Source of the DNA: Macrobrachium rosenbergii
Taxonomy: Eukaryota > Arthropoda > Malacostraca > Decapoda > Palaemonidae
DNA: 64,000 bases
NCBI RefSeq assembly: GCF_040412425.1
Contig: NC_089743.1
Span: 80,884,471 to 80,948,470, forward strand
Direction of reading: 5' to 3'
Positions within the stretch are counted from its first letter, which is position 1. Every line of letters begins with the position of its first letter. A program made the translations under genes and the position numbers. The notes beneath the pieces were generated by a model, which was given only the letters and a program-made list of their open reading frames with translations, made no database searches and had not been told where the DNA came from. Of this stretch, positions 1-11,250 are shown one piece after another.

Positions 1-10
1 TAAGTGCCAA

Positions 11-1690
11 GTGGATTCTAGATATCCAAAGGGAGTAGATCATCCCGTGGGATCAAAGGGCTCAGTGGCTCCTAAGAGTCCAATGGGAGCAATTCACCCA
101 GTGGCTCCCAATCTCCCAGTGAAAGCAAAACATAGTGAAGTGTTAGAATATTCTCCTGTTTCTGAAGGTTCTTTAGATTCGGATTCTCTGTAAACAGCGG
201 GGCAACCTGTTTCAGTGCCACCTCCTGTTAAGATTCAGGAAGCAACAGTTGCGTGTTCGACACCTGTTGTTGAGGACTCGGTTCCTCCCCTTCGCCTGAA
301 GTTGACGTCTTTACCTCTCCCACGGACTCAGAATTCCTCGTTTATCCCAGTTCATCGTCATTTGGATGATATCCTGTAACTTCTAAATAAGCCTTTGGCT
401 ACTCCTCAGGTGCCAGAGGAAGCTCAACAAGACTTAGCTCTTTCCTCTGTTTCTTTGGCAGAGGAGAAACTAGAATAAGAACAACCTTCTTCATCTTTAT
501 GCATCCCTCCTGAATTATGGTATTTTTTGTTTTCCCACTTACTTTTCTCTTGCAGTGCTGTCTTCTCCTGGATCTGTCTTTATGTTAAGACAGCTGTAGG
601 AACTGCCAAGCTACCTGAGATGGTATTATCCATTTCGTCTAGAAAGCATTATCAGGCATTGACTCTTGGTTATCCGAGAAGACAGAGATGGACAAAGCTT
701 TGTTTTGTTCTCCTCTGTCTTGACTGCCTAAAAGGAGATATGTGCACTGGCAGTCCCCAGTTATCAGCGATCTGGTTTTTTGGGGCTTGTCTAGCGACGA
801 AAATATGCAATTTTCTGCACCGATTTCTGCTTATCGGCGCCGATAATGATGTATTGGTGCCAGTACACACCTAACAGAGGCACCAATAACTGAAAATCGC
901 CGATTTTTGGTTATCGGCGATTTTCACTTATCGTCTTGTTGTCGGAACAGAACCCCTGCCGATAACCAGGGACTACCTGTATCATGCAGCCAGGGAAGCT
1001 CCATCCTCCCAAGGGGACTTCTCCGGCCTCATCAGTCCTGCATGCAGATCTTCATTTGACTCGGCCAAGATCATGTTTTCCCTCACAGAGTTGGACCATA
1101 TAGTGAAGGACACTTTTAAAATGTTTGAAATTTTCAGTTTCCTTGACTGGACTGTGGGGGCCTTAACTAAAAAAATCGAGGATTGCACTTCCCTTCAAAA
1201 CAGTTTTGCAGCAGATTGTCTCAGGGGTACTTTTCTGTGCTGATAAAGCAATGAGAGATGGAGCCCAGGAATTAGTGCACTTTTTTTGACATGCATTTTC
1301 AAGAAAAGGGAGCTGTGGTGCTCATTCACTGCTAACAGAGTTACCCCTTCTCAAAGATCCTCCCTTCTTTTTGCTCCAGTGCACAAAGACAGTCTTTTTC
1401 CGCAAGCTACAGTAGAACATGTAGCAACGGAACTTCAAAAGAAGGCAACGCATGACCTGCTGGCACAATCAACCAAAAGGCCTAAGAATTCAAACCATAA
1501 TCCTACAGTTTCTTTTAATCAGAGATCTTTCTCTCCAGATCAACCACGGCCCTTTCGAGGGGACAGAGGAAGGGCACAATCTCGCCCATGCTCGAACTTC
1601 AAATCTATTCGGCCGATCAGCAAGAAATCTACTTCCAGACCCTCCTCTAGCAAGGTAGAATCCAGTCCTCCATATCCCAGTGGGTGCCAT
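11..1690 (+). pseudogene. gag-like region of the DIRS element, broken
   Basis: Open stretches are joined by stops and frame changes. The segment at about 990-1290 reads as a gag core (LDWTVGALTKKIEDC, then ADKAMRDGAQELVHFF). The segment at about 1420-1690 reads LQKKATHDLLAQSTK, followed by an Arg/Ser/Pro-rich stretch with FNQRSFSPDQPRPFRG. The basic, low-complexity tail fits an RNA-binding capsid protein. In-frame stops occur at 191-193 and in the segment near 375. A small TIR element is inserted at 745-981. Assignment rests on position upstream of RT and on resemblance to other decapod DIRS gag proteins as remembered, so it is moderate. Confidence 0.55.
745..981. mobile_element. Short TIR element (MITE-like), copy 1
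   Basis: The 237-bp insert in the DIRS gag region has inverted ends: left CACTGGCAGTCCCCAG and right CCAGGGACTACCTGTA. Its interior is made of short alternating TTATCGGCG / CGCCGATAA words. The same ends and interior words recur at 27158-27442. No coding capacity is seen. A clear target duplication is not visible. It inserted after the DIRS copy. Confidence 0.65.
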
Positions 1691-1699
1691 ACTTCTTCA

Positions 1700-3115
1700 G
1701 TTTTGGAAAAGATTGGAAACAAGATCTGTGGAGCCTTGGGTGCTGAAAGTGCTCAAAGAAGGGTATTCAATCCTACTCAAGGAGAAATCCCCATTGACAT
1801 CTCCTATCGCCTTGAAGGTATCAGAGGGCTCCGAAAGATTTTTGGCCCTCTCAGCCGAGGTTTCAGCTCTTCTCATGAAAAGAGCAACAGAGGTGGTAGA
1901 GGACTTATCGTCGGAGGGATTTTACAACCGACTATTTGTCGTTCCCAATTCATCAGGAGGTTGGAGACCTGTCCTGGCCATAAGCACTCTGAACTTCTTT
2001 GTGCAGACAACGAAGTTCAAAATGCAGATGAACCATTCAGTTCTCTCTGCTATTCGCCAAGGAGACTGGATGGTATCCATTGACATGAAGAACGCTTACT
2101 TTCATATCCTGATAAACTGGGATTCCAGGAAGTATCTGAGGTTTGTGTTCCAGGACAGAGTCTTCCAATTTCGAGCTCTGTGCTCTGGTCTGTCCACAGA
2201 CCCTCAAGTCATCACCAGAGTACTCGCTCCTATATCGCAGTGGCTTCATCCGATGGCCATCAAGGTATGCTCTTAGCTGGATGACTGGCTCCTATGATCT
2301 TCAACCAGGGAGAAATGTACAGAGGACCTTATGAAAACTGCAGCTAGCCCAGAACTTGGGCATTTTAATCAACCAACAGAAATCCCAACTAGCCCCAACA
2401 CAGTCGATAGTCTATTTAGGGATGAAGATAGACTCAGAATTTTTGGGTTTTTCTGTCTGACAGGAGAGTCTAGTCTTACATTCAGAAAGTCAGACATTTT
2501 CTCAATCTCCAGTCCTGCTCAGCCAACGCTTCGATAAGCCTCTTGGGAACCCTCTCTTCCATGGAGATGTTTGTGCCATTAGGGAGACTGCATGCGAGAC
2601 CTTTGCAATTCTTCCTAAAGGCCAGTTGGAGCAGAAAGACTCTACCAGATTTGTTCATCTTCCCCATCACTCCGGAAATAAAAGAAGACCTTCGGTGGTG
2701 GCTCGAAGAAGGGAGATTCCTTGTAGGAGAGTCTCTACACCAGTTTAACCCTAACCTAACATTGTCTTCCAATGCATTGGATCTGGGTTGGGGAGCAATC
2801 TTAGGAGACTTGGAAGTTACGGGGACATGGTCTCTAGAGGAGAGGAAACTCCATATAGACCTAAAGGAACTGAAGGCGATTCATCTGGCTCTTCAGCATT
2901 TTGCTTTGGTGACACAACTCAGTGATAGTGATTCACTCAGACAACACGTCTGCACTGGCGTACGTACAGAATTAGGGAGAAACGCACTCTTTTTCTCTGT
3001 GCGAAGCAGCCAGAGATCTCCTCCTCTGGGCCCAAAGCAACAATACCCAGATTCTCACCCGCTTCATTCAGGGTAAGTTGAACAAATGTTTTGGCGGACG
3101 AGCTGAGCCGGTACA
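1700..3115 (+). pseudogene. Reverse transcriptase-RNase H of the DIRS element, inactivated
   Basis: The frame at 1680-2276 carries the RT fingers and palm: FYNRLFVVPNSSGGWRPVL, then QGDWMVSIDMKNAYFHI (the first catalytic Asp is in SIDMKNAYF), then FRALCSGLSTDPQVITRV. The next conserved box, normally YLDDWLL in this family, reads S-stop-LDDWLL, with TAG at 2274-2276 directly before LDD. After further shifts, the frame at 2543-3076 carries the thumb/connection and RNase H: ALDLGWGAILGD, where DASDLGWGA is usual, so the first Asp of that box is replaced; and ELKAIHLALQHF. Both catalytic units therefore look dead. Confidence 0.8.
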
Positions 3116-3905
3116 AACGGTTCCTACCCACAGAATGGTCATTGAATCTGCAGGTGTGCACTGACCTGTGGAAACGGTGGGGAAAACCGATGGTAGACCT
3201 GCTTGCAATGTCAAGGAATCATCGCCTCCCACTGTATTGCTCTTCTGCCCTGGACCCTCAAGCATGGTCAGTGGATGCGATGCTCCAGGATTGGTCAGAC
3301 CTGGAAGTTTATCTTTTTCCACCATTCAGTGTAGTGAGGAAAGTAATAAACAAATTCCGATTACACCACAACACGTCAGTGATCCTGGTTGCTCCATTTT
3401 GGCCTCAAAAGGAATGGTTTCCAAACCTCTTAGAACTTCTGACAGAATTCCCAAGGCTCCTTCCACAGAAACAAAATCTGCTCAAACAACCTCATTTCAA
3501 CAGATTCCATCAAGGATTGTCCACTCTCATTCTGACAGGCTTCAGACTGTCAGGAAGCTTGCCAGAGCAAAAGGCTTTTCAGGAGAGGTTGCTAACGCTA
3601 TTGCTAAGTGTAGATGTGACTCTTCTACCAAACTCCACCAGGCTAGGTGTGTGGTATTTCACAGATGGTGCAAGAGACGTGGCGTCTCTTCTTCTGAAAC
3701 ATCTATAGCCCAACTAGCAAGTTTTTTACTATCTCCGAAGACTCCACGAGGTTTTAAAAACTTTCACAATCAAAGGCTACAGATCTATGCTGAATTCACT
3801 ATTCAGACATAGAGGTGTAGATATAGCCTCAAATCAGGATATATCCGATTTAATTAACTCTTTCAATACCTCAAAACAGAATACACAAACTCCAGTTTCT
3901 TGGAA
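3116..3905 (+). pseudogene. RNase H tail and N-terminal tyrosine recombinase fragment of the DIRS element
   Basis: The frame at 3091-3708 reads ADELSR (end of RNase H), then WKRWGKPMVDLLAMSRNHRL and VILVAPFWPQKEWFPNLLEL, the linker typical of DIRS/Ty3 polymerases. A frameshift near 3600 moves to a frame with TKLHQARCVVFHRWCKRRG and SIAQLASFLL, the helical core-binding domain of the recombinase. Remnants ending DISDLINSFN lie near 3833-3870. The catalytic Arg/His/Arg/Tyr part is absent. Confidence 0.7.
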
Positions 3906-4640
3906 CTTGCAATAGAGCGCTACCACAAATTTCAAATCTCAAGCTGCCATAAAGTAGAAATTAATAGCTATGTAATTACTTGGTAAGTATATATAAAATA
4001 TAAAAATGTCATATTTGGTAGAGTGACATTTCTTATTTGTTCCTATGAGATTGAAGGTCAGTCCTAACGTAGTCATGTGTTTTGACATAGTGTTCTGTTT
4101 AAATTACATAGTAATAACAGTAATTATGGGATTTGAGGTTACTGAACCTGAATCACCTAATGAAAATTAAAATGTCCTTCAATTTGATCTTGTAATATAT
4201 ATTTTTTTATATCTAATTATTTTCTTGGGCTGAAACTTTAATACAAGATGTAACCTATTGTATGTTGTATTTTCTCCTTGAATTGTTATTTTATAATATG
4301 CCAAGTGTTTTACAACTGAATTTTATCAATCTTTTGGTAACAAAATGAACCTGTATTAATTGTACTGTTTGTGGAGAACAGTAACAAGCAATTAATCAGT
4401 TTTTTCTAAAGCCAGTTTGTATATAGTTACATTTTATATCATATGTTAATGATCTGAATTTTTTTATCATAAAGTCTAGGTGATTTTTATTACTGAAAAT
4501 CAGGGTGTTCTTTATATTTCCTCACTGCCACATAAGCCAGTTTGAGTGTTTGAACAAATATAATTTTTACTTTTTGTAAATAAGAAATAAAGTTTTTGTA
4601 AATGAAAAATAAAGCAAGACCATTTTTATTTACATTCCAG
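3906..4640 (+). other. ARMH3 intron sequence, no feature recognised
   Basis: AT-rich, no ORF of note, no recognisable repeat. It ends in an acceptor (TTTACATTCCAG) directly before the ARMH3 exon at 4641. Confidence 0.6.
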
Positions 4641-5450
4641 GTCTTAGAGGTGGTACGAAATAACTACGATAGCCTTACTCTGAAGTTGCATGATAGTCTT
4701 GACCAGTACGAAAAATATGCTGAAAAGCCTCAACATGCCAACTTTTTCACAAACATGGTGAGTAGCAATTCAAATTTTTCTTGGGCAACAGTTCAGTATC
4801 ATATTTATATAAATGTGCCAGATATCATAAGCATTTTTGTTACATTAATAAATGCTATATCCAGGTTTTCACTGATGTTAATAGATTTAGTGCAAAATAA
4901 AAGCTTGTGTTTTTCATTATATAGTTTAGTGCTTTTACCGGTATCAGGTGATATAGAACTTGAAAGAATTAAATATAGTAGCAGTTGAAACCTTGTGAAA
5001 TTTTGACAGACTAACAGGGATGTTTCAGGAAAAAAGTTTTTTACCAATATTAATTCTGATTATCAGATGTTATTTCTGCTTCTACACTGAGCATGCTGTT
5101 ATGTGTTTAGTCCTTAAATGTGTAGTCTTCCTAAGCATTACATGGTTACAGTATCCTCAACATAGCACTGTACTCCTTTATGGTTGAATGTAATTCAATT
5201 CTTTTTATGAAAAATTGTTCACTGAGTTTTAACAAAGAAAGTTAGTACCATAAGTCAGCAATCAGTATATTAGTTGAATATATATAGGAAAAAAATGTAA
5301 ATGCATAGTAACACTTTGGATGAGAAAAACTATTTCTTGTGCTTTTGTTTATTTCAGGTCCGAAGCATACTAAGTGATACTAGGCAGAGTATCAATTTTT
5401 GTGCCTTTGAAAACCTGTCTATATTACAAGAGCTTAGTCAGTCATCCTAA
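4641..5450 (+). CDS. ARMH3: ARMH3 (armadillo-like helical domain-containing protein 3), last two coding exons
   Basis: Exon A, 4641-4757, follows acceptor TTTACATTCCAG and ends before GTGAGT. It encodes 39 residues beginning VLEVVRNNYDSLTLKL and containing LDQYEKYAEK. Exon B, 5358-5450, follows TTTATTTCAG and encodes 30 residues beginning VRSILSDTRQSIN, ending at TAA 5448-5450. Both junctions are phase 0. Joined, they match the extreme C-terminus of ARMH3 (human C10orf76), which I recall as carrying LEVVRANYDTLTLKL and FFKELVRSIS. ARMH3 is a soluble helical-repeat protein that binds PI4KB at the Golgi and supports PI4P production. All earlier exons must lie upstream of the window, beyond the DIRS insertion. 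Its function here is inferred from the family. Confidence 0.88.
4758..5357 (+). other. Last ARMH3 intron
   Basis: Begins GTGAGTAGC and ends TTTATTTCAG. AT-rich, with no repeat or gene seen inside. Confidence 0.75.
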
Positions 5451-7639
5451 ATTCTGTTTTGGGGAACCTGAAATAATAAAAATTAGTGGTAAGTTTTTAA
5501 TATTTATACAGCATACAATTAACATGATTGCTTATAGCATGAAGATTGTCAGGGTGAGGTAAAGGTTGCAAGATATTAGATGGGTTTTTGCAGATAGGCT
5601 ATTATTGAAAATTACACTTCAGTAAACTAATATTTTCAGGTAATTGTCTGCAGTATTACTGCTGTGAATCAATAATGAAAAGAATTTTATTTTATCCCTC
5701 GTATCAGATTTAACTTTCTCAGTGTTGTGTGTTTTTTGTTGAAATGGCAAAAACTTTTATATACAATTAAGCTGTGTATCACAACTTTTTGTAAGTACAT
5801 TAGTAAATGTTTTTTTATCCAAAATATTTTAAAATTCAATTCTGCTATGTATGCACTTATATAGCTGCTTGAAGGATTAGACTTCTAGATATGTGCAACA
5901 TATAAATATTTTGTAAAAGACATTATTGTAATTGGAAATGTTCATCATCCGTTATTTTACTACAGTCAAGAAATTCATTGACCCTTATTAGTTTCTGTAC
6001 TGCTTTATAATTTATTTCACAATACAGCAAAGGACTTTGCATTTCATAGAATTGAAAATTATCTTTTTTTATACATACAAGTTTACAAAAATGTTCGTCA
6101 GACTTTATGCGGAATGCAAATTTCATAGGCTCAAATATTGTGTAAATCTGAGGTTTTTCTGGTCAGATAGTTGCCAATGAGGGAATCCAGGTTTATAATA
6201 CTGTACAGATAAATGAAAGGTCTCATATGGTAAATATTTTTATTTCTCTGAGCAGCTATATGGTATTTATTTCATTTATCAGGAAACTGTTTGATGTTAT
6301 TTGCGCAATATTTTGTGATGTTTGCTTGAACGATGCCTAGCTTATTCTATCAAAACCTTTTGGTCACTTCCTTTTTCTCTCTCCCCACTTTTATTGTAGC
6401 CTTCCAGTCATCCAGGTTCCCTCAGAGGTGCAAGTAAGGCTGTAATAGTTACCTGTAGTAATTTCTTTATCAAATTCAATAAAGAATTTCAACAAAAATT
6501 GTATGAAAATTTATACTAGATGTGTGAACAAAGATTTCAAGTTTTAGTAATTTTGTAGTGTTTCTAAAAGGCTGTAAGAAGAGATACTTTTGAAATTCTG
6601 TGTTCATGTGAGGGCAGTTGGGTTCTTGTGTTTTGTGGATTGTATATATTTTTGTGAAATATGTAATTAGCTCTTAAGAGTTTCATACAGAAACCTTCAG
6701 TAGGGTAGATATGGAAGTACTTCTCAGTTTGAAATGAGATTGAGGCTTTTTCAGGAAATAGTCAGAATTACTATTTAGTGTAAATAACATTTCTGTAGTT
6801 CAAAAAATGTATTTCTGAATTCACTTTTGAAGATTACACTTCATGTAATATGCTAAAGCAGTTATTAATATACCAGTTTTATTGTAACCCAATTACATAA
6901 TACTCTACTGATTCACAGTAGCTTTTGGAGATGATTTGTATCTAGTAGAGATTTGGTGATTATTCCCTTAAAATATTTTTATCAGAAATAAACTGTAAAA
7001 CTCTTATTTTCTTTTTCTTTTCCAGTGATGATATGCTGTGTAAATTTATTGTGATTTATGTACGATACAAAGTTTTAGCACAGGCTCCCTAATTATCCAA
7101 CTCTTTAACAGCTGCTTTTGAAGGTTAGTATATCATTCTAACAAAGTTAGCTATTATTTAGTGCTATTTTCAGCGACTACTGATGGCTCCATAAACCCCC
7201 TCCATTTCAAGCTCCCCTCACACTTCTTGCCCAAATGATATTTTGATCTGTCAAGCCCTATAGACTCCTAGCACCTTGCCATTGGGTGGGGGATCCTTAG
7301 GGAACAAGTACTTATTAGAGCTGACTTACAGCTTAGCCATAAGTGGTTGCTCTAGACTAGATTAGTTAGGTTTTTTTTTTCTTCTCCTTACCCTAACAGG
7401 ACTGATCTACAATTAAAGACCCCTCAGTGACGTTGACCAAATTTTTTAATACTCTTGAAACACTGAGGGTGAAACATAAAAATCTTATTAAGCTTTGTTC
7501 CTAGTGCTGGGACCATCTCAATGGACTGATGACCCTCGAGGAACTACAAGCTTTGTGTATTTCTGAGTGTAAGTCCTTTAGTAGTCTGTAAGAAAGGTTT
7601 TCATGCATCCTATAAGGTGATTTTGTGGTTGGCATGAGA
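5451..7639 (+). other. ARMH3 3' UTR and following intergenic DNA
   Basis: Poly(A) signals AATAAA are found at 5475-5480 (very close to the stop) and at 6478-6483. The second would give a roughly 1-kb 3' UTR and is the more plausible, but there is no transcript evidence. No further gene is recognised up to the LINE remnant at about 7640. Confidence 0.4.
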
Positions 7640-10600
7640 AAATACTTGGATGAATATTATAAACCGACATGAAATGAGTATGTTTGGCGCATTAAATGTT
7701 TGTGACGAAAGCATGGAAATGAGCACAAAACATGACACAGTGAGTAATAATTACCCAACAATCAAGTTGAATGGACAGATAAATACCTATGACATCCCCA
7801 GCAAGAAAAGTAAAGATGCATCATTAAAAGCAGTACAGATTAAATTTAAAATTCTAGGCCGGATGAGAGAGAGCTGAGATCATATGTAGCTAAAAATCTT
7901 CATTGCAAAAATTGTTGTAAATGGGGATACCACAGAAAGATGTTATAAAGACAGTAAATTTGCTCTGCATACTAAATATATAGGCATCATGGAATGCACC
8001 ATTTTGTGGTAACTGCAGTCACAGCCATCAAATGTCCATTCTATACGTGTAACACCTAACAAGAAATGTTAAAAGACAGAACAGGTGTGTTCATAAGAGA
8101 GGTAAAATCAGAACAAAGTAAGGGGTTTAATAACCCAGTAAAAAAATATGCATATGAAATAGTAACTGACTAAAACATCAGAAGTAGTAGTGTGCAGAAC
8201 AACAATAAATCAAAGCACTCAACCAGTAATAGCAAGGAAAATAACACACAAGTTAAGTATTTCTGAAAAAAGAATCTCAACCCAAATTTGTATGAAGCCC
8301 TGAGTTACCTGCAATATGATAATTTGTCAAACCTTGAAAAAATAGATGGACTTGGAAGAAATAATGAAACTTCTGACAAGATTTCTTGTGATAAGGCCTC
8401 ACCACCAAAAGCAAAAAACTAATACTTTCAAACCAGACGTATCAGCAAGTCCAATAATGTATGAAAATTAAAAAAATACAGGTGAAATAACACCATCCCC
8501 AGTTATAGGAACATCAAGATGAAGGGTAAGAGAACTTAAAATATCAGTAATTGATAAGAATAAAATCAAACTAAAACCTCAAGTACACAGCAGAAACCTT
8601 CAATCTTAAATCCAAGATGAGTAAAAGGATACTGTATTGTAACATCAAGTGCATCATCCAGTGAAGAATGAAATAGAAATATTTTCAATGGGAAATAAAA
8701 TGCCACAACTCATCACACTAATAAAGATGTTCAATTAGCACTTGATAAAGATGTGGATATCATAAATAGATTAACATTGAATATATTCCCATGGACGTAT
8801 GACAAGTATTACAAATAATCAGTTGGTCAGTCAGTCCATGAAAACTGATAATGAACTTCAAACTGCAATTTACATTCATAATGTAACATAAAATAAAATA
8901 ATTCAAACCACGTCAGTATTCTGCTGTGTTTCTTTTATAATATACAGTATACTGAATATATAACCAACCAAACTATTTATGGTATATCAGATTGACAAAA
9001 GATTATAAGCTTTACACCACAACCATTACTACTACTAAGAGACTTTGGAGTATACAACCCCCAGTGGGATTCTGTCTCACAAACTACTGACAGATTTGGA
9101 ACAGAAATAGAACATTTAATTAATACAATAAAAACAATTTTTATTGTTGAAACAAAAACGGTTCATTTTTCCAACATAGCATCATGCCATCAGTGTCAAT
9201 TCTGATGTAATCAAACATCCATCCCCTTAGCCAAAAGTTATTTACTCCAGTTTTACAATCCGCACGGAGTAAAACAGTTTTCCAAAGAATGGTGACATGC
9301 CAAGAACCCAATGATCCATTAAACCACAGGCCCATATCTTTAGCAAGCTGTCAGTGAAAAGTAATACAAAATTTAAACTCAAAGTTAAAATGGTTCTTAA
9401 AAACAAATATAATCACCTCAGCCCAGTATGGATCACTTAAACCTAAATTTGCTCTTGACCAACTACAGTATGTCACTTAAATCAAATATGAAAGTGATTC
9501 AGATGGAAACAACTATTACAATATATTGTAATATCAAAAGTTTATGGTTCTTTTGGTGATATGTTATACAGTATTGAAAGGTATCCAGGGACACCTATCC
9601 TTATTCAAGAAAAACTTCTTAGCAGACTGCACTTTCATGTACTAATAGATAATATTTACTCAGCCCTAGAAATTAGAAAATGGTGTCTCAAGAGGTGTTT
9701 TGAGTAGCACTTGCAGTCAGCAACATTACACATCAGTTACCAAGTGGGATTAGAAATAATTCGTATATGGATGACTTTGCCATAAAAATTATGCACTGCT
9801 CAACCTTAAGACATACCAAGTGTATTTTTAGTGCCATCACACAAATGGACACCTTGGCCTCTACAAGAGGTTTCAGTTCTCGGCAAAAAACTAGTCATGT
9901 ATTATAAAGAGATCAAACTGAGAAAAATGATGACATTGAACTGAAAATGATATACAAGCTGAAACCTGTTTCCTAAACTGTCAAATTATTAGGTTTAATA
10001 TTTGATGCACACTTGAATTGGGGAGCACCCACTTCATACATAAGTCCACGAATAAAAATGCCTTAAACCTGATATGAAAGCAAGCATATAAAACTTATCC
10101 AGTTCCAGTTCACAATGAAGGTCTCAGAGTCTTTACCCAAACAAATCTTTACGGATCGAAAGTAGGAAGCTTCCTCTATTTCTCCATTTTAACTTAGTAA
10201 CTATGCAAAATGCAATAAAGATTCAGGTAAGTGATTCACCAACTAAGGATTTTTCCAGTTAGGGAGACATTTTTAAAAATAATTATCTACTACCATACCC
10301 AGTTAGAGCTAACAGAATGATTTTTTCAATAAATGTAAATAGATTTCTTTCAGCACTAGTATTTCTCCCTTCAAGGCTTATGCTTACAAAGTGTCTGTGC
10401 ACACTTTTTTAATATATATCCAAAACTGTGCATATACCCATGAACACCATTAGGAGCATACAGCAGAACATGTAAGGCATAAAAGGGTACATTACAAGAC
10501 CTATACAGATAAATATAAGTTTTTCTTTGATGTAGGAGTTGCTGCAATATCATCTAAAGAAGCAAGCCAGTTTTAACCAATGTTACATGTTTCCACAGCA

Positions 10601-11250
10601 GAATTATCTGTTGTAAGATTAGCAGTTAATATTATTTCGTATTTGCTGCCACAGAAATTTTTCGTTTTCATTGACTCTAGATTTGTTTTAGAAACCTTTG
10701 AAATGTTTCCCCTAAAAACCCTTGTGGTCAACAAATTATGGTAAGCTTTCATTATACAAATTACATCATCATTAATCACTGGCAGGTATTTTGGAATAAT
10801 GAATCTGACAATAACAAATATAAAGAGATTTAGCCAGCTGCTGGTTTGTGATGTTCATTTCAGAAAGAATGCCACATTTGAAGTAATATTATTAATACCC
10901 AGTCTTCCTGGTGGTCACACTCATGTGACTCATAGATATTTGATGGATAACCTAAATTAAGTAATCCATGACTGTAGAGAATTCAGAACAACAGTTAAAA
11001 TCAAACATCTTTAGTGATCATCCGGCTTTTAACCAAGAAGTATCAAGTATCAAAACTAAATGTTTGAAAGAAATATGGTCAGAATCTTCAATATTTTCCA
11101 TTTATCCAATTACTTTAATTTTTAAAAGCCCCAATATAGTTCATCAAAAAAAAAAAAACTTCAGGCAAACCCTTCAAGGGGTAGGAATTTTAACTCATTG
11201 GTCTGGTTAAATGATTATCTGTTAAAGTGCTTCAACTAGTGTCATCAGAT
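7640..11250 (+). mobile_element. Decayed Jockey-like non-LTR retrotransposon (LINE)
   Basis: The + strand carries family motifs in the expected order, all interrupted by stops. Near 7900-8060 is a degraded zinc-knuckle-like stretch with several Cys. At about 9300-9480 is the RT start (NDPLNHRPISLASCQ, then LKWFLKTN-IITSAQYG). At about 9985-10020 is a LLGLIFDAHLNWGAP-like box. At about 10530-10760 is RNase H (STAELSVVRLAVNIIS, VFIDSRFVLETFE). At about 10900-10960 is GGHTHVTHRYLMDNL, matching the usual C-terminal IGHTRLTHGYLM motif. About 3.6 kb is close to full length. The 5' boundary is uncertain, and the first 75-codon open stretch (7650-7877) may be gag-derived. Confidence 0.72.

Larger units (their letters stand above)
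1..3905 (+). mobile_element. Decayed DIRS-like (tyrosine recombinase) retrotransposon, left end outside window
   Basis: Read left to right, the translations give a gag-like segment, a reverse transcriptase, an RNase H and the N-terminal part of a tyrosine recombinase. That is the order of DIRS-type retrotransposons, which integrate with a recombinase instead of a DDE integrase. Many stops and frameshifts break every domain. Recombinase-like sequence stops near 3905, before the catalytic region, so the 3' part is lost. The left part runs off the window. A 237-bp TIR element interrupts gag. Because ARMH3 coding exons resume at 4641 on the same strand, the copy probably lies in an ARMH3 intron. 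The boundary at 3905 is approximate. Confidence 0.8.
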
